A stretch of DNA of 64,000 bases from Desertivirga arenae (lineage in GTDB: Bacteria; Bacteroidota; Bacteroidia; Sphingobacteriales; Sphingobacteriaceae), in the NCBI RefSeq assembly GCF_017355785.1, contig NZ_JAFEWE010000006.1:186001-250000 (forward strand), written 5' to 3'. Within the stretch, counting starts at the first letter, position 1, and each line of letters starts with the position of its first letter. The translations under genes and the position numbers were made by a program. The notes under the pieces were generated by a model. The model did no database searches, was not told where the DNA came from, and saw nothing but the letters and a program-made list of their open reading frames with translations. Shown piece after piece: positions 24,841-34,281 of this stretch.

Positions 24841-26613
24841 ATGCAAAAAAGAAAACTTCTGATCTTAGCTTTGCTGATATTGGTGTCCGCCAGAACACTC
24901 CAGGCTCAACCCTATACGAAAAGCGCTGTAAGGGATACTCTGAATTTAGATGGGAAATGGAATGTAGTGGTGGATTGGTACGATAATGCTAATCAAAATA
25001 TTATTCGTGACAAAAAACCTTCCGGGAAGAATGAATTCCTGGAATTCTCTTTTGATAATAGCATGAGCTTGCAGGTTCCCGGCGACTGGAATTCTCAGAA
25101 ACCAGAGTTGAAATACTATGAAGGTATTGTTTGGTATAAAAGGAATTTCAACTATAGTCCGAAAGATAACAAGCTCGTATTTCTTCAATTCGGTGCAGTT
25201 AGCTACCAATGCGATGTCTTTTTAAACGGAGAAAAACTCGGTAGCCATGAAGGAGGATTTACCTCTTTTCAATTCGACGCTACCGCTAAACTGAAGAACG
25301 GGGAAAATCTCCTGATTGTCAAAGTCAACAACCAGCGAAAGGAAAACAACATTCCGGCACTAAAATTCGATTGGTGGAACTACGGTGGGATTACCAGAAG
25401 TGTAAAACTGGTACAAATTCCTTCTGCTTCAATCAGTGATTACTTTATTCAACTTAAAAAAGGCTCTCTCAATCAGGTTGCGGGTTGGGTGAAATTGAAT
25501 ACAAAAAGGAAAGAAGATGTCTTTCTAGAGATTCCAGAGGCAGGTATCCGGAAAGCCCTCCGGGCCGACTCTAATGGTTATATTTCAATCCTTTTTACAG
25601 CAAAGCTATCACCCTGGTCACCCGAACATCCACGTCTTTACAAAGTTCTTCTTAGAACAAAAGAAGACCTTATTCAGGACGAAATAGGATTCAGATCTAT
25701 AGAAGTAAAAGATGGCGAAATATTATTGAACAAAAAGCCCGTGTTTCTGCGGGGTATTAGTTTTCACGAAGAAATTGCCGCGTGTGCAGGAAGAGCGTAT
25801 TCAGAATCAGATGCGAAAAGCTTACTTGGTTCAGCTAAAGAGTTGGGTTGTAATTTCGTTCGCCTCGCTCATTATCCTCAAAGTGAACAAACGGTTAGGA
25901 TGGCAGAAAAAATGGGCCTGATGATGTGGGAAGAGATCCCTGTTTGGCAAGGTATACAGTTTGGAAATCCTGAGATAAGGCAAAAAGCAGGAAAGATGCT
26001 GGAGGAGATGATCGAGCGGGATAAAAATCGTTGTGGCATTATCATCTGGAGCATTTCAAATGAGACCAGCCCAGGAAAAGAGCGCAATGAAACGCTTGCA
26101 GCAATGGCATTAGAAGCACGCATACTCGATCCAACCCGCCTGATTTCCTCTGCGTTTGACCATTTCAAACAGAACAAGAATGAGATCCTTATCGATGATC
26201 CTTTAAGTGAACACTTGGATGTACTTGCAGCAAATAAATATATGGGATGGTATCATCCCTGGCCGGCAGAACCTGGAAATGTGATCTGGAAAAGTAATTT
26301 CAAGAAACCTCTAATCATCAGTGAGTTTGGCAGTGAGGCATTGTATGGGAATCATGGTTCTAAAGATACCGCGAGTCTGTGGACCGAGGAACACCAGGAA
26401 CAGTTATACCGCGACAATATTAACATGTTTAAGGGTATCCCTTTCCTGCGTGGTGTTTGTCCATGGATCCTGGCAGACTTCCGCAGTCCCTTCCGAATGC
26501 AGGCGGAGTATCAGGAGGGCTGGAATAGAAAAGGACTATTATCCGATAAGGGCTTCAAGAAGAAAGCATGGTACGTAATGTACAACTACTACAAAGAACT
26601 AAGTAAGGAATAA
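24841..26613 (+). CDS. GH2 enzyme, probable beta-glucuronidase
   Basis: A 590-residue secreted GH2 protein; signal peptide about residues 1-22 (ending LQAQ). It has the sugar-binding domain (about 35-185), a short Ig domain (about 190-280) and a TIM barrel (about 285-590) with the acid/base E408 in IWSISNETS and nucleophile E495 in LIISEFGSEALYG. Near the end is N562-R563-K564 in WNRKGLLS, the N-x-K motif that contacts the uronate carboxylate in beta-glucuronidases. Length (about 600) also fits beta-glucuronidase better than the much longer beta-galactosidases. Beta-galacturonidase is a close alternative. It is the last gene of the GH3-GH2-GH2 unit and is followed by a terminator. Confidence 0.82.
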   Translation: MQKRKLLILALLILVSARTLQAQPYTKSAVRDTLNLDGKWNVVVDWYDNANQNIIRDKKPSGKNEFLEFSFDNSMSLQVPGDWNSQKPELKYYEGIVWYKRNFNYSPKDNKLVFLQFGAVSYQCDVFLNGEKLGSHEGGFTSFQFDATAKLKNGENLLIVKVNNQRKENNIPALKFDWWNYGGITRSVKLVQIPSASISDYFIQLKKGSLNQVAGWVKLNTKRKEDVFLEIPEAGIRKALRADSNGYISILFTAKLSPWSPEHPRLYKVLLRTKEDLIQDEIGFRSIEVKDGEILLNKKPVFLRGISFHEEIAACAGRAYSESDAKSLLGSAKELGCNFVRLAHYPQSEQTVRMAEKMGLMMWEEIPVWQGIQFGNPEIRQKAGKMLEEMIERDKNRCGIIIWSISNETSPGKERNETLAAMALEARILDPTRLISSAFDHFKQNKNEILIDDPLSEHLDVLAANKYMGWYHPWPAEPGNVIWKSNFKKPLIISEFGSEALYGNHGSKDTASLWTEEHQEQLYRDNINMFKGIPFLRGVCPWILADFRSPFRMQAEYQEGWNRKGLLSDKGFKKKAWYVMYNYYKELSKE

Positions 26614-26663
26614 AGAAATAAACCTAACACCTTATTTCCTCTAATTAAATTGGTTATATCAAT

Positions 26664-26701
26664 GCCGGCTCCAATCCCCAAGAGAGCCGGCTTGTTCGTT
26701 T
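26664..26701 (+). terminator. intrinsic terminator between convergent GH2 and GH16 genes
   Basis: GCCGGCTC and GAGCCGGC form a perfect 8-bp GC-rich stem with a 12-nt loop, followed by TTGTTCGTTT. It lies about 50 bp past the GH2 stop and about 10 bp past the GH16 stop on the other strand, so it may serve both. Confidence 0.75.
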
Positions 26702-26711
26702 ACATCGCGAC

Positions 26712-27578
26712 CTATTTCTTTTGATACACTCTCACATAATCTACCTCAAAACGATTTGGAAAGGCTGTAGCTGAGGGATCGCCCCCCTGCTGTCCTCCTA
26801 TGGCCAGGTTTAGTAGCATGTAATGAGGTTGTTTGAAAGGATTGATTCCTGTTCCATCCTGATTAACCAATTTATCCAGGCTCACTTTGTTCAATAATAT
26901 ATCGTCAACAAACAAAGCAATGGCGTTTTCATCCCAATCCATTCTCCAGATATGGAATTTAGAAGCCCAGTTTTTCCCTCCCAGGGAATCAATGTTCCGC
27001 TCCACACTAAACCAGGCGGCTCCATTATCCACACCCTTGTATGCTATGTTTGCCAAAAGTTTCTTCCGGTAATATTCCATCATGTCGATCTCTCCGGTAG
27101 CCGGCCACCTACCCTTTTCTCCCAGGGTCCACCAGGCCGGCCACAAACCGCCGCTGATATCAATTTTCCCACGCATCACGAAACGTCCGTACTGCCAGCT
27201 TTGCTTACCCCTGGTTTTGATGCTGGTAGAAGTGTAATTAATTTCCTTACGGTTGTTCCTCCATTCGGTACTTCCTTCCTTATACCAAGGGTTTGGTTTA
27301 ATCTCCCTGCGGCCTTCGATGATCAACAAACCATTTTCGCACCAGGCATTGTCCTTTTGGTACCATTGCAACTCTTCATTACGTTCCAGGCCTATCTCAT
27401 AAATCCAGTTCCTGGAATCAGGCGCTCCCTGATTATTAAATTCATCGGTCCAAACTAGCTGGTAACCATCCTTAATAAAGGCTCTTCTAGCATCATCGCT
27501 TTTCAATGCTTTACAGGCTCCCGTTAAAAGCAATGCTCCAGCCAGAACGACCTGGAGATTAATCGATTGAAATTTCAT
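26712..27578 (-). CDS. GH16 endo-glycanase lipoprotein (laminarinase/galactanase-type)
   Basis: A 288-residue lipoprotein: the signal peptide ends LLLTGAC with lipid-bearing C22. The single GH16 jelly roll spans about residues 38-287. The catalytic ExDxxE motif is E163-I-D-M-M-E168 inside WPATGEIDMMEYY; the surrounding GGLWPAWWTLGEKGRWP and the end of the fold FEVDYVRVYQKK are typical of GH16 subfamily 3. Such enzymes cleave beta-1,3- or mixed-linkage glucans; some relatives cleave beta-1,3-galactan. As a surface or periplasmic lipoprotein encoded right after two susC/susD pairs, it probably makes the first endo-cut on imported or surface-bound glycan. A stable hairpin lies in the 100-bp gap before it. 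Confidence 0.88.
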   Translation of the reverse strand: MKFQSINLQVVLAGALLLTGACKALKSDDARRAFIKDGYQLVWTDEFNNQGAPDSRNWIYEIGLERNEELQWYQKDNAWCENGLLIIEGRREIKPNPWYKEGSTEWRNNRKEINYTSTSIKTRGKQSWQYGRFVMRGKIDISGGLWPAWWTLGEKGRWPATGEIDMMEYYRKKLLANIAYKGVDNGAAWFSVERNIDSLGGKNWASKFHIWRMDWDENAIALFVDDILLNKVSLDKLVNQDGTGINPFKQPHYMLLNLAIGGQQGGDPSATAFPNRFEVDYVRVYQKK

Positions 27579-27621
27579 TTATTTATTTTTTATGTGTGTT
27601 TTTCGCCAGGACCAAATGCCT

Positions 27622-27654
27622 ACAGCACTGACCCTAAACAGGGCACAGTGCTGT
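27622..27654 (-). other. nested hairpin between a susD-like gene and GH16
   Basis: ACAGCACTG pairs perfectly with CAGTGCTGT, and inside the loop CCCT pairs with AGGG around AAAC. No T run follows on the minus strand, so it is not a standard terminator. It probably stabilises the 3' end of the susC/susD transcript or partially attenuates read-through into GH16. Confidence 0.6.
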
Positions 27655-27678
27655 GTCATCAAATTTGTAAAAAAAATC

Positions 27679-29433
27679 TTAGTATCCCGGGTTCTGAACC
27701 ATCATTGGCATCTTTTGAATCTCTGTTAAAGGAATTGGCAAAAGGTACATGGCATCACGGAATTTAAGGGGGCGTGAGGCATTTCCAATAGTATGAACAT
27801 AGGTATTTGTCCCCGTCCTTGTAATGATATCGATCTTATTAAATCCATTTAGAATAGTCGAAGCGATCTTCCATCTTCGGATATCATTGAACCGGTGATC
27901 TTCGAAAGCCAGTTCTATACGTCGCTCGTTCCGGATCAGCTCGCGCAATTCAGCTACACCAATAGCTGCTTTTATTCCGTAACGGCCATCCGCACCCGGT
28001 AAAATACCTGCTCTCTCACGGATCAATTTAAGCTTTTCTATTGCCTTTTCAGGTTCTCCCATCTCATTGATCGCCTCTGCGTAATTTAATAATATTTCTG
28101 CGTACCTGATCAAAGGCCATGCTCTCTCAGTGTTACCGGCACTTGAACTGGCTAAATTTTCATCGAGCATTTTACGTGAGAAATAACCCGTGAACTTATT
28201 TGCCGGGGTATAGGCGTCGGAAGTAGTATTGGCGATCGTTGAACCTGTACTGGTATAAGTGAGAACGGCTGTTTTCGTACCTGAATTGCTTTGATAAACC
28301 ATCCCATTATAAATGATCGAATTTTCCAGACGCGGATCCCTGTTAACATACGGGTTATTAGGACTATAGGTACTGCTTTCGATAATTGTCTTGCCATCCC
28401 GCATCGGAAATGCTTCAACAAGATTTTGTGTTGGTTTCATTATACTTGCGCCAGACCGGGTTGGGGGAAGGTAGTATGATTCAAATTCCCTTTGCACAGG
28501 ACGGTTATAAGCAAAGATGTACTCGCTGTTCAGCCGCTTTAGAAATAATTGATAGAAGCCATAACCCGGACGTGTTGTATTTTCAATATTTAAAGCATAT
28601 TTATTTGAATTGATCACTGCTTCAGCTGCATCTGCCGCTATCTTCCATCTATTTCTGTCTTCAGAAGGATAAGCAGTTAAAGGAACAACATTGGCATCAG
28701 TACTTGTGGAGCCTCCATTAAACAAGGGACTTGCAGCATAAAGCAGAACTCGAGATTTAAGGGCGAGTGCAGCTCCTTGTGTAATACGACCGTAATCCGC
28801 GTCCTTGTACACCACATTTGCAAGATTAGCAGCAACCGCATCCAGTTCCGAACTGATATAATTCACGCAATCGGCAAAAGATGATCTTGGGATATTAATG
28901 ATGTCATTGATACCAAAAACTTTATCGCCAATCAGGGGTACACCGCCAAAAGCTGCAATCATATTAGAATAATAAAAAGCACGAAGGAAACGGGCCTCGG
29001 CCTGAAGGCGACGTTTCATCTGGGGAGTAAAAGGTGTTTCAGGTAATTTTGATATCAGTAGGTTTACCCTTCTGATATTTCTATAAGGAGTAGACCAGAA
29101 ATCCTTATCGGTACCAAATCCGGTAAGCACATTAGAAGGCCCAATGGTTCCTTGAACATAAGCATTACCCCAAACAGAGAGATTGTCATTCCCTTCAGCA
29201 TTGTCTGTAGCAAGTTCCGTGTTACCAGAACCGCCTGCAGAAGAAAAACGGGAAGGACCAAAAGTATAGCCGGCATCCTGGTAAATCTTTGTCAGGAAAT
29301 TCATGCTTTGAATACTGTCTGCAAAAACCACCTCCTCGGTAAGTCCGTTAGTTTTATCATCCAAAAGGGACGATTTCTGACAAGCCACAAAGGCTGCAGC
29401 CATGAAAAATATCGTGAATATCTTCGTTTTCAT
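27679..29433 (-). CDS. SusD-like starch-binding-family lipoprotein, pair 1
   Basis: A 584-residue RagB/SusD protein. The lipobox is AAAFVAC with lipid-bearing C18 followed by QKSSLLDD. Tetratricopeptide-like helices carry RRLQAEARFLRAFYYSNMIA and GGVPLIGDKVF, and the C-terminal half holds RYAEILLNYAEAINEMGEPE, ELIRNERRIELAFEDHRFND and LPIPLTEIQKMP, all standard for the family. It forms the lid on the SusC-like transporter encoded 6 bp upstream and binds the glycan at the cell surface. It is about 30% similar by eye to the second SusD (32576-34270), so the tandem pairs look like an old duplication. Confidence 0.95.
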   Translation of the reverse strand: MKTKIFTIFFMAAAFVACQKSSLLDDKTNGLTEEVVFADSIQSMNFLTKIYQDAGYTFGPSRFSSAGGSGNTELATDNAEGNDNLSVWGNAYVQGTIGPSNVLTGFGTDKDFWSTPYRNIRRVNLLISKLPETPFTPQMKRRLQAEARFLRAFYYSNMIAAFGGVPLIGDKVFGINDIINIPRSSFADCVNYISSELDAVAANLANVVYKDADYGRITQGAALALKSRVLLYAASPLFNGGSTSTDANVVPLTAYPSEDRNRWKIAADAAEAVINSNKYALNIENTTRPGYGFYQLFLKRLNSEYIFAYNRPVQREFESYYLPPTRSGASIMKPTQNLVEAFPMRDGKTIIESSTYSPNNPYVNRDPRLENSIIYNGMVYQSNSGTKTAVLTYTSTGSTIANTTSDAYTPANKFTGYFSRKMLDENLASSSAGNTERAWPLIRYAEILLNYAEAINEMGEPEKAIEKLKLIRERAGILPGADGRYGIKAAIGVAELRELIRNERRIELAFEDHRFNDIRRWKIASTILNGFNKIDIITRTGTNTYVHTIGNASRPLKFRDAMYLLPIPLTEIQKMPMMVQNPGY

Positions 29434-29439
29434 AAAGAC

Positions 29440-32400
29440 TTAGAATGTAACGTTTAAACCCATATTAAAGATCCTTGTAGGTGGATAGGGCAGGTCGGCC
29501 ACCGACTCCAATATTTCAGGATCTAAATTGCTATATAACTTATCAAGCTTTGTCCAGGTTAAAAGATTGTACCCATTTGTATATATACGAACGGATTTCG
29601 CGCCTATCCTACCAGCTGTCTTTGGACCCAAAGCGTAACTTATTTCTGCAGTTTTAAGGCGAAGATAATCTCCTGGTATAGCCCAGAAATCAGAGTAGAA
29701 GTCTCTCGGGCTCTGACTTAACGCTGTTCTATATACCTGTGGATATTTTGCGTTGTTTCCTAACTCAGGGGTCCAGTGCTGTAAATGGATCGGCAGAGCA
29801 TTACTTGCGTTATGGTGAATTACGGCCCCTTGTGCACTTGCAACAAAGTTTGCCGCACCTTGAAACAATAAAGAAACATTAAGTCTTTTGTACCCTACCC
29901 CCAGTGAAAGACCGAAGATTGTGTTAGGTAAGTTGGTATAGCCAAAATAAGACTGATCGCTGGCATCTATCGTACCGTCTCCGTTCAGGTCTTTGTATTT
30001 TAGGTCCCCAGGGCGTCCTCCGATAGTAGGCTTTGGAACAGAAGCGTCAGCTATTTCTGCTTCTGTATAAAACTCGCCTGTCCAACTATACTTTAAAGCC
30101 GACCCAATAGACTGCCCCGTTTGTTGTTGCCAAGGGTAAAGCGGTTGAGCTTCATCACGGAACACTATTTTGTTTTTAGCCAGAGAATAAGTTCCTTTGA
30201 CTGAATAATTCCAATCCCTTCCTACTTTATCATTAAAAGCTAATTCTGCTTCCCAGCCCTTGTTATTGGTTTTCCCGATATTAACAAGGGGTAGATTCTG
30301 ACCGAATATAGCAGACACTGTCCCTCTGCTTGTAATTATATCGAATCTGTGATTATTGAAATATTCTACAGTACCTGTCAGCCGGCGCCGGAATAGTCCA
30401 AAGTCTACAGCTAAATTCAATTTCTTTTCTTTCTCCCAGGTTACTTGATCATTGCCCAGCGTACCTTCTACCGTGGTACCGAAACCGTTGTTAGGAGCCA
30501 TTCCAAAAAGACCTGTTCCGTTACCGGTAGTATAAGATGATCTGTAGGCATAAACGCCTCCTGTATTATCCTGTCCTACCAAGCCGTATGAGCCTCTAAG
30601 TTTGAGATTGTCTATGAACTTTATGTTTTCCTTAAAAAACTCCTCCTGAGAGATATTCCAGCCCAGTGCTGCCGCGGGGAAAAATCCGAAACGGCGGCCC
30701 CTCGCGAAGCGGTCACTTCCATTGTATGCACCACTGACCTCAAGCAGATACTTTTCATTATAATCGTAATTCAGCCGGCCAGTAAAGCCTTTAAATATCT
30801 CAGGGATAAAATTGTACTCTTGATTGTCACTATTACCTGTCTTATTATTAAAATTATAAAGCGCGAGAGCAGTAACATGATGTTTCCCAAAGAAACGGTT
30901 GTAGTTTAAAAATCCTTGTAGTGTAAGAGCCCGGTCTGTGCTTCTAGCATCATACGACAAGGACGGAGTTGTTAATCGATAGGCATTATCACGCTGACCA
31001 AATGAATAAGTGTTTGACTCCTGATTATATATATATGAAACAAAGCCTGTCCCGCTTACCGGCCTCGTTAAACTACGCCCATAGCTGTAAAGATTTCGAT
31101 AGGCAACTGTACCCTTAATAGATAATCCTTTAACGAGGAAATCAAGTTGTTGAGTAGCAGACGTAGCAAGGTTTATGTTATTTGCGAAAGACCTTGAATA
31201 GCCATTATACATCAGGCGGCCGATCAGGTTATTATTATTTCGTCCGGATGAGTTCCTTTGCCATGCACTATAACCAAGGCTACCATCAGGATTATAAACA
31301 GGATAGTTAAACGCTGCTGTTTCAGCAAGCCGACCTATATCACTGAAAAGATTACTATTTGCGCTTGCATTATTAGTATTAATCTCGTCTACATTACCAA
31401 AAAGATCAAAACGGACTGCCAGGGTTTTATTTACATTCAAGTCTATATTAGAACGATAGTTGTAGCGCTTGTAATAGTACTTGCTGTTCAAGTCCTCGCT
31501 GTAATCCTTCAACTGTCCACTCTGATCCAGATAACCTACCGATACGAAATATTTTGCCCGTTCCGTACCTCCCGAAATGTTGAAATTAGATCGTACTTGT
31601 GGAGCAAATTTCTTCATGAGCAGGTCGGTCCAGTTATTATTAGGATGACCATAAGGGTCTGTTCCATTTTTGTATAGCTCCAAATCTGCATCCGAGAATG
31701 TGCGGACAAACGTAGGATTAGGGTTCAAATTATTCGTATTTACCTCAGCCTCGTTGTACAAAAAGGCTGATTGATAAGCATCCAGATACTCAGGTCTTTT
31801 AGTTAGCTGATTTAACCCATACTCTGTCTGGAAACTGATCTGTGGCTTTCCCACTTTACCACGTGTAGTTGTCACCAACACTACTCCGTTAGCACCTCTG
31901 ATGCCGTAAATAGCAGTAGTAGATGCATCTTTAAGAATGCTGACAGATTCAACTTCATCCGCACTTAAAGCGGCGAATTGATCATAAGTAAATTCAATAT
32001 CATCAACTAAAATAAGTGGAGTTGAACTACCTGTATAGGTGTTAACCCCGCGAATATTGAAAGCCGCACCATCACGTCCCGGCTGCCCGGAGCGTTGTTG
32101 TGTGGTAAGACCTGTCACCCTTCCAGCCAGCGTATTTTGTAAACTTGGTGAGGGACTCTGCCTGATTTCCTTTCCACCAACAGAACTTACAGAACCGGTT
32201 AACGTCAGCTTTTTCTGTTGAGCATACCCCACTATCACTACTTCATCCAGAGTTTTCTGGTCATCCTTCATTACAATAGAAAGGTTCGTCTGGTTAACTA
32301 CAGATACTTCCTGTGTGGCAAAACCTATAGATTTAACTACAAGGGCATTACTGGTTACTGAAATCCTGAACTTTCCATCAAGCCCTGAAATGACCAGGTT

Positions 32401-32544
32401 CTTAGGGTTACTTTTCTCGGCAATGCTTACTCCGGGAAGAGGTCCGGTATTATCCTTTACTATTCCGGTAATAACACGCTGTTGAGCCAGCAGATTAAAG
32501 CCGTGAAGTAAAAGGACTGAAATTATATAAAATATCCTTCTCAT
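29440..32544 (-). CDS. SusC-like TonB-dependent outer-membrane transporter, pair 1
   Basis: A 1034-residue SusC/RagA-type transporter. After a signal peptide (about residues 1-20, ending LLAQ) comes a carboxypeptidase-D-regulatory-like domain (about 24-92, VITGIVKDNTGPLPGVSIAE), a TonB-box-like segment TLDEVVIVGYAQQKKLTLTG, a plug domain (about 105-225, with VESVSILKDASTTAIYGIRG) and a 22-strand barrel ending in the terminal-aromatic NMGLNVTF. It imports oligosaccharides with its SusD partner, whose gene starts 6 bp after its stop. It lacks the N-terminal STN domain, so it does not signal to a FecR protein and is presumably regulated by the HTCS or LacI system. Confidence 0.96.
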   Translation of the reverse strand: MRRIFYIISVLLLHGFNLLAQQRVITGIVKDNTGPLPGVSIAEKSNPKNLVISGLDGKFRISVTSNALVVKSIGFATQEVSVVNQTNLSIVMKDDQKTLDEVVIVGYAQQKKLTLTGSVSSVGGKEIRQSPSPSLQNTLAGRVTGLTTQQRSGQPGRDGAAFNIRGVNTYTGSSTPLILVDDIEFTYDQFAALSADEVESVSILKDASTTAIYGIRGANGVVLVTTTRGKVGKPQISFQTEYGLNQLTKRPEYLDAYQSAFLYNEAEVNTNNLNPNPTFVRTFSDADLELYKNGTDPYGHPNNNWTDLLMKKFAPQVRSNFNISGGTERAKYFVSVGYLDQSGQLKDYSEDLNSKYYYKRYNYRSNIDLNVNKTLAVRFDLFGNVDEINTNNASANSNLFSDIGRLAETAAFNYPVYNPDGSLGYSAWQRNSSGRNNNNLIGRLMYNGYSRSFANNINLATSATQQLDFLVKGLSIKGTVAYRNLYSYGRSLTRPVSGTGFVSYIYNQESNTYSFGQRDNAYRLTTPSLSYDARSTDRALTLQGFLNYNRFFGKHHVTALALYNFNNKTGNSDNQEYNFIPEIFKGFTGRLNYDYNEKYLLEVSGAYNGSDRFARGRRFGFFPAAALGWNISQEEFFKENIKFIDNLKLRGSYGLVGQDNTGGVYAYRSSYTTGNGTGLFGMAPNNGFGTTVEGTLGNDQVTWEKEKKLNLAVDFGLFRRRLTGTVEYFNNHRFDIITSRGTVSAIFGQNLPLVNIGKTNNKGWEAELAFNDKVGRDWNYSVKGTYSLAKNKIVFRDEAQPLYPWQQQTGQSIGSALKYSWTGEFYTEAEIADASVPKPTIGGRPGDLKYKDLNGDGTIDASDQSYFGYTNLPNTIFGLSLGVGYKRLNVSLLFQGAANFVASAQGAVIHHNASNALPIHLQHWTPELGNNAKYPQVYRTALSQSPRDFYSDFWAIPGDYLRLKTAEISYALGPKTAGRIGAKSVRIYTNGYNLLTWTKLDKLYSNLDPEILESVADLPYPPTRIFNMGLNVTF

Positions 32545-32575
32545 TGTCTTTTCACTAAATGTTTAATGATGATCG

Positions 32576-34270
32576 TTAATAATACCCTTCGTTTTGAATA
32601 AGCTTCGTATTCCTTATTATCTCACTATAAGGGATGGGCATGTGATAGTATTTGTCTCTGAAAGTCTGGGTGGCCACATCCTGTGGTTCAAATACTAATG
32701 TGCTTCCATTTTGGGTTATTTTCACCCCTTGCAGACTCCCGGATAGAACGGTAGAGGCTACCTTCCAACGGCGTACATCCCAGAAGCGATGCTCCTCAAA
32801 AGCGAGTTCAATCCTGCGCTCGTTCCGGACAAGGTCTCTCATTTCTGATTGTGTAATTCCTACCCTTATTCCATAGCGAGACCCGGTACCTGCAGTAATT
32901 CCTGCCCTTGCCCTGATCTTCCCTATTTGCGTAACGGCATCTTCTACCCTTCCAACTTCGTTAAGAGCTTCAGCGTAGCTAAGTAATACTTCAGCAAACC
33001 TGAAATAGGGAAAGTTGTGACTTTGATTCGAGTAGTTGGTAGATGTGGAGAAATCGCCCATAAACTTCCTTAAGTAGTAGGACGTGCGGGTTTGAACTTT
33101 AAATGGCACATTCGGCTTATCCAGTCCGCCTTCAAAAGTTTGAACTGCTCTTCCAAGCCACTGGACACCATTATGGAAGATGATAGCCTTCAGACGAGGG
33201 TCGCGACCCTCATACTGAGCAGAACTTGTGGTGGCACCAGCGAAGGCTGTTCCATTTAAATTCGGGAAAGCATTCAAAAAATTCTGAGTAGGACTCGTTC
33301 TTCCGTTGCTGGTAGTAGGAGCAACATAACCAACCGGAGCATTTGCATTCTCAATAGAAGTTGAGTTGGAGGATTGCTTGGATAAGATAATATCGGTATT
33401 GATCTTAGTGGTAAATACCGAAGAGTAAGCAGAGGTTCCGGCGCCTGAAGGCAGTTTATAATAACCGATAGCTATTAACGATTCAGCCGCACTGATCACA
33501 CTGTTCCATCTTGATGGATCCGCAGTTGGGTAACCATTAAGTACTCTTATTTCGGGCTTTGTTTCAAAACCTCCTCCGTTAAATAAGGGACTAGCAGCAT
33601 ACAATAATGTTCTAAGCTTAAGGGCCATGGCTGCTTCAGAAGGGATACGACCAAATTCAGTTGCCGGTACGGTTGAACCTTTTGGCAGATCCGGAGTTAT
33701 CAGGTCACATTCTGAAACAATATAATCCACACATTCTTTAAATGTATTCCTCGGAATATTAAGATCATCATCCAGATTGAAAACCGTATCGCCAACTAGT
33801 GGAACTCCGCCATAGCGTTTTAGCAATTCAAAGTAAGCGAAAGCTCTTAAGAAACGAGCTTCAGCAACCTGACGCTTCCGGAGATCATCCGGAATTGGAA
33901 CCACGGGAATATTCTTAAGGAATACATTACTTCTACGAATAATAGTATAGCTATTGCCCCAGTTATTATCGGGATAGTTTGTTGATGTTAGCTGCCCATT
34001 ATTAAACAGCACAATAGGAGACGCTAAAGATGAAGGTACAGCATCGTCTGTAGCAGCATCCAGAAAATCCCCACTAATGCGGTTAAATCCTGTCGGCAAA
34101 AAGGAATAAATTCCTAATAAATAAGCAGTAGAAAGTGTGCCTGTCTGATCCTTAGGATCAAATACGTCCGACTCCAGTGTTCTTTCCTCCGGGAAAGTCT
34201 CAAACTTCTTTGCACAGGAAGAGCCTAAAAGTATCAGGGCCACTAATAAGAAATGATTAATTCTTTTCAT
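32576..34270 (-). CDS. SusD-like lipoprotein, pair 2
   Basis: A 564-residue RagB/SusD protein. The lipobox LLGSSC gives lipid-bearing C19, followed by AKKFETFPEE. Family hallmarks are KRQVAEARFLRAFAYFELLK, RYGGVPLVGDTVF, FRFAEVLLSYAEALNEVGRV and DLVRNERRIELAFEEHRFWD. It binds glycan on the surface and caps the SusC-like partner encoded 11 bp upstream (34282-37119). Its start is 31 bp before the next SusC-like gene, with no hairpin in that gap, so the two pairs are probably on one transcript. Confidence 0.95.
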   Translation of the reverse strand: MKRINHFLLVALILLGSSCAKKFETFPEERTLESDVFDPKDQTGTLSTAYLLGIYSFLPTGFNRISGDFLDAATDDAVPSSLASPIVLFNNGQLTSTNYPDNNWGNSYTIIRRSNVFLKNIPVVPIPDDLRKRQVAEARFLRAFAYFELLKRYGGVPLVGDTVFNLDDDLNIPRNTFKECVDYIVSECDLITPDLPKGSTVPATEFGRIPSEAAMALKLRTLLYAASPLFNGGGFETKPEIRVLNGYPTADPSRWNSVISAAESLIAIGYYKLPSGAGTSAYSSVFTTKINTDIILSKQSSNSTSIENANAPVGYVAPTTSNGRTSPTQNFLNAFPNLNGTAFAGATTSSAQYEGRDPRLKAIIFHNGVQWLGRAVQTFEGGLDKPNVPFKVQTRTSYYLRKFMGDFSTSTNYSNQSHNFPYFRFAEVLLSYAEALNEVGRVEDAVTQIGKIRARAGITAGTGSRYGIRVGITQSEMRDLVRNERRIELAFEEHRFWDVRRWKVASTVLSGSLQGVKITQNGSTLVFEPQDVATQTFRDKYYHMPIPYSEIIRNTKLIQNEGYY

Positions 34271-34281
34271 GATAATTCGGT

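Noticed and set aside
31258-31677. Plus-strand open frame opposite the SusC-like barrel
   Set aside because: It is a shadow of the minus-strand SusC frame; it has low-complexity isoleucine-rich composition and no recognisable domain.
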